The position numbers were made by a program, and so were the translations under genes. A stretch of DNA of 19,870 bases from positions 1-19,870 of the forward strand of contig DAOUPL010000007.1 of NCBI GenBank assembly GCA_030626185.1, written 5' to 3'. The notes beneath the pieces are model-generated. The model saw only the letters and a program-made list of their open reading frames with translations. It did not search any database and was not told the DNA's origin. Shown here piece after piece: positions 14,591 to 19,870 of the stretch. The first letter of the stretch is position 1, and every line of letters starts with the position of its first letter. This DNA is from a bacterium. GTDB lineage: Bacteria; Babelota; Babeliae; Babelales; Vermiphilaceae.

Positions 14591-14623
14591 CTGATCATGC
14601 ATTTGCGTGGTCAGTTATTTTTT
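14591..14623 (+). terminator. Terminator, covarying pair member 1
   Basis: CTGATCATGC (14591-14600) pairs with GCGTGGTCAG (14605-14614) around an ATTT loop, with two G-T wobbles, followed by TTATTTTTTT. A near-copy lies at 15480-15503. Confidence 0.85.
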
Positions 14624-14642
14624 TGTATTAACAGAGGTTAGC

Positions 14643-14915
14643 ATGATACATAAAACGTTATCTTTTATTATTTTGTTGGGCATTATTAATTGTTCTGCGA
14701 TGTTTAATAATATTGGCAGTGCTTGTGTGAGAAAAGATGATAATGACGAAGTTACATGGGTAACGTATTTTTACTCTGGGCCGTTGATAGGAACTTATTC
14801 GGTTATTGTGAGACACAGCGATAATACTGAAGAAGATAAAGAAGGACTAGGCTCTCCAAAGATTTTATTTGAAATTTTGAGAGAAATGTACAATAATCAG
14901 CAAAAAAACAAGTAA
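14643..14915 (+). CDS. Small secreted protein of unknown function (90 aa)
   Basis: I use the ATG at 14643, with AGAGG (14633-14637) just upstream; in-frame triplets before it run through the previous terminator. The signal peptide (MIHKTLSFIILLGIINCSA) is followed by a mature part of about 70 residues that reads as a small beta-hairpin (VTWVTYFYSGPLIGTYSVIV) and then an acidic helix (SPKILFEILREMYNNQQ). No family is recognised. It sits 78 bases after the preceding secreted-protein gene. Confidence 0.65.
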   Translation: MIHKTLSFIILLGIINCSAMFNNIGSACVRKDDNDEVTWVTYFYSGPLIGTYSVIVRHSDNTEEDKEGLGSPKILFEILREMYNNQQKNK

Positions 14916-15016
14916 GAAGCCCGAAGATAAGCCGTTTTGTCCTTGAGAGCCTTTGTAAAATGTGATAATCTTTATTTGTAAACAATTTTATTTTAAATGT
15001 TACAAATAAGGGTTTT

Positions 15017-15448
15017 ATGAAAAAACTATTGTTGGCAGTTTCTTTGTGTGCGGTATTTGGTTCTTTTGCTGCTAGAACTGCTGTTGAAGTGCGTAAAAAA
15101 AATATATCTAGATTTGAAAGGATTACAAAAAATTTAAAATCTTCAAGAAAAAAACAAGTTCCTTTTGAAGAAGAAGTTTATTTTTATGGTCAAGGCGGTA
15201 TGGTTATAAGAGACAGTAAGTGTGAATTTCGTAATTTTATTCCATCTTTCAGTAAAAGAAAAAATTATCTTGCTAATAAACCATACGTTAATTTGGTTAC
15301 GGTTTCTTTAAAACCAATTGAGGCGAAATATTTTTACTTTGACAGGGTATCGGGAAAAAGGGAACAATTGGGAAAAACAAAAATAGGTTCTTCGGCTCGA
15401 TTAGCAGGTAGAATTGTATTTAATATAATTAATGCCCATACAGCTTAG
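15017..15448 (+). CDS. Basic secreted protein of unknown function (143 aa)
   Basis: Signal peptide MKKLLLAVSLCAVFGSFAA precedes a strongly basic mature region (RKKNISRFERITKNLKSSRK), then a mixed domain with VYFYGQGGMVIRD, NLVTVSLKPIEAKYFYFD and an Ile-rich end. AAGGG (15006-15010) gives a good start. A possible promoter lies at 14943-14971 (TTGAGA, 17 bases, TAATCT). I know no family. The positive charge would suit binding to nucleic acid, membranes or polyanions, but nothing more specific is visible. Confidence 0.65.
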   Translation: MKKLLLAVSLCAVFGSFAARTAVEVRKKNISRFERITKNLKSSRKKQVPFEEEVYFYGQGGMVIRDSKCEFRNFIPSFSKRKNYLANKPYVNLVTVSLKPIEAKYFYFDRVSGKREQLGKTKIGSSARLAGRIVFNIINAHTA

Positions 15449-15479
15449 ATTAATTAACGATTTTTACTATCAATAAAAG

Positions 15480-15510
15480 CTGATCATACATTTGTGTGGT
15501 CAGTTTTTTG
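15480..15510 (+). terminator. Terminator, covarying pair member 2
   Basis: CTGATCATAC (15480-15489) pairs with GTGTGGTCAG (15494-15503) around an ATTT loop, followed by TTTTTTGTTTTT. It differs from the hairpin at 14591 by a G-C to A-T change on both arms of one pair. Confidence 0.87.
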
Positions 15511-15555
15511 TTTTTCAATGTTTTTTATGGTAATCAATTATTAAAAAGGATTGTC

Positions 15556-15903
15556 ATGAAGAGATTTATTTTTATAGTTTTTTTATTAGTTTGTGTTAAT
15601 TGTTGTGCGCGTATAACGCGTGAAGAAACTGATAAGTACATTCAGTACAAGCAAACATATCATGATACAAAGTTATACATTCTACATTATAAAAATAGTA
15701 ATTTTTATTTGTGCTCACAGTGGAAATTGTTTGAAAAACAATGGTATTATTGGTATCTAGAAGATTTTTTACCACAAATGTACGAGCGTATTGAACAAGC
15801 GTATAAAGACGAGGGGCCTTGTAATTTATCGTTCGAGAGTCCTGATAAAACAAAGATGAAAAAAGTAGAAGATTATGAAGAAGGTACTATTTTCGACGGA
15901 TAA
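15556..15903 (+). CDS. Small secreted protein of unknown function (115 aa), overlapping pgi
   Basis: The ATG at 15556 follows AAAAAGGA (15543-15550) at a good distance. Signal peptide MKRFIFIVFLLVCVNCCA is followed by an aromatic-rich domain with many Tyr and Trp (YIQYKQTYHDTKLYILHY, QWKLFEKQWYYWYLEDF) and an acidic end. No family is recognised. Its last 29 bases overlap the start of pgi in another frame, so it is probably translated from the same message and may affect pgi initiation. Confidence 0.65.
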   Translation: MKRFIFIVFLLVCVNCCARITREETDKYIQYKQTYHDTKLYILHYKNSNFYLCSQWKLFEKQWYYWYLEDFLPQMYERIEQAYKDEGPCNLSFESPDKTKMKKVEDYEEGTIFDG

Positions 15904-17167
15904 TACACAGACATTAGAGAAGATTAACAGCGCGTATCAAAAAAAATTACAAGATTATTTACAAAAACTAACTTATGATGAGCAGTTAGTTAATAAAGTG
16001 TTTCCATTTGCCCAAGCACTTAATGATGCGCAATTATTGCAACAAGTTAGACAAGTTAGTGATGCGTTACAGAAACATGCGCCAACAATTATAGTGTTGG
16101 TTGGGATTGGTGGTTCTAATTTAGGGACACAAGCGATTATTGAATTGTTGTACGGTCTTTTTTATCGCGATACACATTTGCCGACATTATTTTTTGTTGA
16201 CACAACTGATCCGGTATACATTCGTCATATTATTGATAACGTAACCAGTGCATTGCAAAAGGATGAAAATGTTTGTCTTATTGGCATAAGCAAATCAGGA
16301 AAAACGATTGAGACTGTTGCAAACTTGTCAGTATTTATCGAGTTGTTACAACAGCATAAAAAATATTCGTGGCAAAAATATTGTGCATTTATTTCTGATG
16401 ATGGTTCACCGTTGATGCAGTATGCGCAAAAAGTTGGTGCGCATGCGTTACCAATTCCACAAAGTGTTAGTGGGCGTTATTCTGTTTTTACCGCCGTTGG
16501 CTTATTGCCACTTATGCTTATGGGGATAAACATTGAACAATTACTTTCTGGTGCACGATCAGTTGTGGAACAACTAAAAACTGGTTCTAGTGATAATTTT
16601 GTACGTAGTGTTGCTGCATTGTTTGGATATTATGAGTATGGTGGCAAAATTTGTGATTTATTTGTTTTTGGTCATAATTTTGAAAGCTATGGCAAGTGGT
16701 GGCGCCAACTTGTGGCAGAAAGTTTAGCAAAAGGGTATGATCTTGATGGGCAAAAGATAACACATTGTTTGCTACCAACAGTTTCTGTTGGATTAGTTGA
16801 TTTGCATTCAATGGCACAATTGTATTTAACGGGTAATGCAAAACAGTATACGATTTTTGTTACAACGGATCACGAAAATGATTATAAAATAAAACCTTTT
16901 GGCGCAATTATTACACAACAAACATCGTTAAGCAGTATTATGACTGCTGCGTACAAAAGTACGATTATTGCGTATAAAGAGCAACAATTGCCATACACGC
17001 ATGTTCATTTAGAATCATTGTCAGCTCAAACAGTTGGGCAACTTATGATGGGCGACATGGTGCAAACAGTTTTGTTAGCGCATTTAATGAATGTTAATCC
17101 GTTTGATCAGCCGCATGTTGAGTTGTACAAAAAACATATGCGAACGATCATGTCAAAAACAAATTAA
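15875..17167 (+). CDS. pgi: Glucose-6-phosphate isomerase
   Basis: Pgi interconverts glucose-6-phosphate and fructose-6-phosphate in the cytoplasm. The 430-residue protein belongs to the shorter bacterial type (about 450) rather than the 550-residue type. Visible are GIGGSNLGTQAI (near 77), the sugar-phosphate site SKSGKTIET (139-147), SVSGRYSVFTAVGLLPL, the catalytic Glu segment WWRQLVAESLAKG (near 275-287), and DLHSMAQLYLTG with the His. The start ATG lies inside the end of the preceding small secreted-protein gene with only a weak ribosome binding site, suggesting translational coupling. It ends in a four-base overlap with the convergent gene. zwf, whose enzyme shares its substrate, begins 1.6 kb downstream. 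Confidence 0.95.
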   Translation: MKKVLFSTDNTQTLEKINSAYQKKLQDYLQKLTYDEQLVNKVFPFAQALNDAQLLQQVRQVSDALQKHAPTIIVLVGIGGSNLGTQAIIELLYGLFYRDTHLPTLFFVDTTDPVYIRHIIDNVTSALQKDENVCLIGISKSGKTIETVANLSVFIELLQQHKKYSWQKYCAFISDDGSPLMQYAQKVGAHALPIPQSVSGRYSVFTAVGLLPLMLMGINIEQLLSGARSVVEQLKTGSSDNFVRSVAALFGYYEYGGKICDLFVFGHNFESYGKWWRQLVAESLAKGYDLDGQKITHCLLPTVSVGLVDLHSMAQLYLTGNAKQYTIFVTTDHENDYKIKPFGAIITQQTSLSSIMTAAYKSTIIAYKEQQLPYTHVHLESLSAQTVGQLMMGDMVQTVLLAHLMNVNPFDQPHVELYKKHMRTIMSKTN

Positions 17168-17517
17168 TTTTCTTCATTTGGTTCTTCTAAGATTAAACAA
17201 ATAGGTAAAAGTAGAGCAAAAATATCGCATATTAAGAGATCATTAAAGGGTTTAAGTTCAAGAGTATATAAGTACTTATATGTATAATTCTTTACAGCAT
17301 CAGCAATTTCATATTTAAGTCTTATTTCTTTTTTGGCGTATTTCTTGCTAAATCCTGCTTTTTTATCAAAGTGTTTAAAGTTGTTATCCTTTAATATTTT
17401 TTTCAATGCTTTTTCTTTTGGCATACGTACTATTGGTGTAACATTTTCTGGTACATCCATTGCATTGCTAGCAAAATTAACGCTGAGAAATAATAAAAAC
17501 AAACCTATTTTCTTCAT
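17164..17517 (-). CDS. Small secreted or membrane protein of unknown function (117 aa)
   Basis: Signal peptide MKKIGLFLLFLSVNFASNA ends before MDVPENV. A Lys-rich middle (KEKALKKILKDNNFKHFDKK, then FSKKYAKKEIRLKYE) is followed by a hydrophobic stretch LLICDIFALLLPICLIL near the C-terminus, which could be a membrane segment, and an acidic tail. AAGGA lies well before the ATG on the minus strand. The stop codon overlaps that of pgi. The 130 bases to the next gene hold an inverted repeat TAACGCT (17565-17571) / AGCGTTA (17601-17607). No family is recognised. Confidence 0.6.
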   Translation of the reverse strand: MKKIGLFLLFLSVNFASNAMDVPENVTPIVRMPKEKALKKILKDNNFKHFDKKAGFSKKYAKKEIRLKYEIADAVKNYTYKYLYTLELKPFNDLLICDIFALLLPICLILEEPNEEN

Positions 17518-17647
17518 GTGAATCCTTGTTGATGATAAACGTAAACTTAAGTTACGTTACCACATAACGCTTTGATGAGCAATTTATTATTAGCTACCAG
17601 AGCGTTAAAAGTTCAAGTTTTCCGGTGATAAATAAAATTCTTAGTAT

Positions 17648-17956
17648 TTATTTTAAATAATGTTCTAATAACTGAAATAATATATCGCGTTCTTTTATTA
17701 TTAAGGACATATAAATAAATTGATTTTTTATTAATTGTAATAAGTTTTTTACAACTTCAGGGTTTGTTTTGTTTGTGTTGTTTATGATTTCTGTAGCAAG
17801 AGCGAAAGTTGCTTCTGTTATAAGAAGTTGAGAATCTATTTTTAGATTAACTTCTATAAACTCTGCAGTAATTTTTGTGGTATCCAAATTCATAGTGTAA
17901 CTTGTGAAGTTGATACTGAGAAATAACAAAAATAAGCATGTTTTTTTTATTGACAT
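17648..17956 (-). CDS. Small secreted protein of unknown function (102 aa)
   Basis: The signal peptide (CLFLLFLSINFTSYT) closely resembles that of the neighbouring gene at 17164 (GLFLLFLSVNFASNA), while the mature parts differ. The mature sequence is mostly helical in character, with Leu/Ile heptad-like spacing (TEATFALATEII, VVKNLLQLI, RDILFQLLEHYL). The start lies seven bases after the stop of the upstream gene at 17964, so the two form an operon. The ribosome binding site is weak. No family is recognised. Confidence 0.6.
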   Translation of the reverse strand: MSIKKTCLFLLFLSINFTSYTMNLDTTKITAEFIEVNLKIDSQLLITEATFALATEIINNTNKTNPEVVKNLLQLIKNQFIYMSLIIKERDILFQLLEHYLK

Positions 17957-17963
17957 AAGCTTA

Positions 17964-18686
17964 TTACATCAAAGGGGTAAAACAACTTGAGGGGTTAGTC
18001 GCATTATCATACACGCTGTGCATAGTTTCCCTTCTCCATGTTGCTTGATTGCCAATAATATTAACGACAAGTAAAGCATAAAATAAATCAAGATATTGTT
18101 TATCAAGGTAGCGATTAGGATAGATAAGGTTGATGCGATAATTTTCAATTTTATTATAATTATCGTCATAAGCGTTAGATGGTGGTTCGTATTCTGGGCA
18201 GTTCTGTTTTACAATGCCAAAAAGCATGAGTCGTCGTAAATTTGTGATTTTATCGAGCATTTTTTTTTGTTCATACCAGTTGTCTTCATCTTGTTCTCCT
18301 GCTTGCTCTAAAGCTTTTTCTTCTGTTTTGATGAATTTTTTATCATATGCGATTTTGTAATACATTTTGTTGATGCAATCGCGTACGGTTGGTGCTTTAA
18401 GAATAAGTTTATAATTTGTTCTAAGGTGTTGAATCATCCAAGGCATACCTTCGTTGCGTGACATTCTCCCTATAGAGCACGCGTCAAGAAGTTTGTCTAA
18501 ATGATGGGGTAATATTCGTAAAAGATCGTGTTTAAAAATGATTACGTTTGTGATGGATGGAATATCAGGAATAAGTTCTAGTTCAGGCATATTTTCGAAT
18601 TCTTCACTGGATGATGATGGATCGTCCATTGCATAAATTGACAAGTTTGTGATGCATAAAAGTGCTAACAATAAACATTTTTTTAT
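17964..18686 (-). CDS. Secreted protein of unknown function, apparently starting with AUA (240 aa)
   Basis: The frame reads MKKCLLLALLCITNLSIYA if initiated at the ATA at 18686-18684, a textbook signal peptide placed five bases after AAGGAG. The first conventional start in frame, TTG at 18671, lies about 20 bases from that site and would remove the Lys-Lys. An ATG that uses the last A of the seven-A run is out of frame. Either AUA is used, or the seven-A run varies in length. The mature protein starts MDDPSSSSEEFENMPELELIP (acidic), followed by a probably helical domain of about 200 residues with several Trp, Cys and Tyr and no family I recognise. Confidence 0.6.
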   Translation of the reverse strand: MKKCLLLALLCITNLSIYAMDDPSSSSEEFENMPELELIPDIPSITNVIIFKHDLLRILPHHLDKLLDACSIGRMSRNEGMPWMIQHLRTNYKLILKAPTVRDCINKMYYKIAYDKKFIKTEEKALEQAGEQDEDNWYEQKKMLDKITNLRRLMLFGIVKQNCPEYEPPSNAYDDNYNKIENYRINLIYPNRYLDKQYLDLFYALLVVNIIGNQATWRRETMHSVYDNATNPSSCFTPLM

Positions 18687-18735
18687 TACTTCTCCTTAAA
18701 GTTTTTAAAAATTTGTTTTATGCTACCATGTTTTT

Positions 18736-18769
18736 ATCAGCACGAACAATGGTCTTATTTTGTGCTGAT
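18736..18769. promoter_or_regulatory. Inverted repeat between two divergent genes, possible operator
   Basis: ATCAGCAC (18736-18743) and GTGCTGAT (18762-18769) form a perfect 8-base dyad with 18 bases between. It lies between zwf (start 18814) and the minus-strand gene starting at 18686. Neither side has a T-run long enough for a terminator. A weak minus-strand promoter (TTGTTC 18749-18744, TAGCAT 18725-18720) would place one arm between its -35 and -10. Confidence 0.4.
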
Positions 18770-18813
18770 TTATGGTACTCTTTGTTAAAGTAATCTTTAC
18801 CCATGGTTTGTGT

Positions 18814-19870
18814 ATGAATGATTCTATAACCTTTATTGTTTTGGGTGCAACAGGTGATCTTGCACGTCGAAAATTATTACCAGCAATTTATCACTTAATT
18901 GCACAAAAGCGCGTGCAGGCATTTGCAATTATTGGTGCTGCGTTGAGCGATGTGAGCGTTGATGAACTGCTTGCGCCAGTTCGTGAAAACATCAACGATA
19001 TTGATGAAACGGTGTGGAAACAATTGCGTGATCATTGTTATTATCAGCAACTTGATTTTTCGCAACTACAGGATTTTAATGCATTGCATGACTCTATAAA
19101 AAACATTGAACAAAAACATCATCTTATGGGTAGAAGGTTAGTTTATTGTGCAACATCAGCAAACTTTTTTTGTGGCATAACTGATTATCTTGCAACATCG
19201 GGGATTGTTGTGCATAAGCGTGAACTTGATGATGATCATTGGCATCGCATTGTGTACGAAAAACCATTTGGTCATGATTATGCGTCAGCACATCAAATTA
19301 ATGAATGCATTGCAAAATACTTTGCAGAAGATCAAATTTATCGCGTTGATCACTATTTGACTAAAGAAGTGGTAAGCAACATTGCCTTAATGCGGTTTAC
19401 CAATTGTGTATTGGAGCCTTTGTGGAACAATAAATATATTGAGCATGTACAAATTGAGCTGAACGAAGAAAGTGGCGTTGGTAACCGTGGACGGTATTAT
19501 GACGATTATGGTGCGATGCGTGATGTGGTGCAAAATCACATGTTAGAACTTGTTGCATTAATTGCGATGGAAAGTCCACCGCAGCTTACTGGTGAAGGTA
19601 TTCGTGAACAACGCATCGATATTTTGAAAAAGATTCAATTTTCAGATGGCATTCGTGGGCAGTACAATGGTTATCGCGATGAAGAATACATTAATCCACA
19701 ATCAAATATCGAAACATTCGCATTGTTGCGTTTATTTGTCGATACCCCGCGTTGGCAAGGTGTGCCCTTTTATTTAAAGACCGGCAAAAAATTACACAAG
19801 CGTGACACGGTGATTCATATTCGTTTTAAAGAAGTTGAATGTTTGTTGGCAAAAGCATGCCCATCTGATG
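18814..19870 (+). CDS. zwf: Glucose-6-phosphate 1-dehydrogenase, N-terminal 352 codons (cut by window end)
   Basis: Zwf oxidises glucose-6-phosphate to 6-phosphogluconolactone with NAD(P)+, opening the oxidative pentose-phosphate route. The frame stays open to the window end; the family has about 490 residues, so roughly 140 are missing. Visible are the nucleotide-binding VLGATGDLARRKLLPA (9-24), EKPFG (149-153), the substrate site RVDHYLTKE (177-185, with His180), GRYYDDYGAMRDVVQNHMLE with the usual Asp and His, and KTGKKL. DHYLTKE has Thr where Gly is usual. The ATG at 18814 gives the normal N-terminus; its ribosome binding site is poor. Confidence 0.95.
   Translation, partial: MNDSITFIVLGATGDLARRKLLPAIYHLIAQKRVQAFAIIGAALSDVSVDELLAPVRENINDIDETVWKQLRDHCYYQQLDFSQLQDFNALHDSIKNIEQKHHLMGRRLVYCATSANFFCGITDYLATSGIVVHKRELDDDHWHRIVYEKPFGHDYASAHQINECIAKYFAEDQIYRVDHYLTKEVVSNIALMRFTNCVLEPLWNNKYIEHVQIELNEESGVGNRGRYYDDYGAMRDVVQNHMLELVALIAMESPPQLTGEGIREQRIDILKKIQFSDGIRGQYNGYRDEEYINPQSNIETFALLRLFVDTPRWQGVPFYLKTGKKLHKRDTVIHIRFKEVECLLAKACPSD

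Noticed and set aside
17565..17607. Inverted repeat TAACGCT/AGCGTTA as a terminator
   Set aside because: The loop is 29 bases and there is no T-run after either arm, so it was only noted in passing.

Overview
The window is AT-rich and gene-dense. It is bacterial: it holds smpB plus a one-piece tmRNA with encoded CCA, alaS, pth, tsaD and strong Shine-Dalgarno sites. The organism is probably Gram-negative, because a Skp/OmpH-type periplasmic chaperone is present. TGA is used as a stop (smpB, the P-type ATPase, pth), so the code is standard. Ankyrin-repeat remnants, about ten small secreted proteins without recognisable family, one of them carrying four NPF tripeptides, and a reduced housekeeping set suggest a host-associated lineage. 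Candidatus Dependentiae (TM6, Babela-like) is my best guess. This is an inference from gene content and style, not a demonstration.

Layout. At 1-116 is the 5' end of an IS30-family element on the minus strand, inserted at the edge of an ankyrin-repeat gene whose 3' remnant runs to 524. At 673-1263 is a secreted protein of unknown function. At 1284-3047 a minus-strand pair consists of a secreted unknown and tsaD. At 3195-4095 are smpB and ssrA (tmRNA, with a readable tag ATASQSQVNQVQPALA). They are followed by about 390 bases without a gene that hold two imperfect direct repeats, hairpins, a terminator and the promoter of a Ca2+-type P-ATPase (4483-7194). Then come skp/ompH, a divergent ribose-phosphate pyrophosphokinase homologue, pth, and the small NPF-motif protein on the minus strand.

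The most interesting segment is 9920-11537. It encodes a signal peptide, a Hint (intein-like) autoprocessing domain, a hydrophobic segment, a Lys-rich linker and a C-terminal toxin domain resembling Ntox21. A gene resembling contact-dependent-inhibition immunity proteins starts one base after the toxin stop. The Hint domain is interrupted by a GC-rich, multiply palindromic stretch of about 110 bases (10232-10345) that keeps the reading frame but contributes one in-frame TGA. The Hint domain also lacks the usual Cys1 and block-B His while keeping the C-terminal His-Asn. Parts of the inserted sequence resemble the repeats downstream of the tmRNA.

The right part holds alaS (minus), four small signal-peptide genes (plus; two share terminators whose stems covary), pgi, three more small signal-peptide genes (minus), and the start of zwf (plus, cut by the window end). 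The close presence of pgi and zwf suggests use of glucose-6-phosphate in glycolysis and the oxidative pentose-phosphate route. The window holds no rRNA, CRISPR array or ordinary tRNA that I could see.
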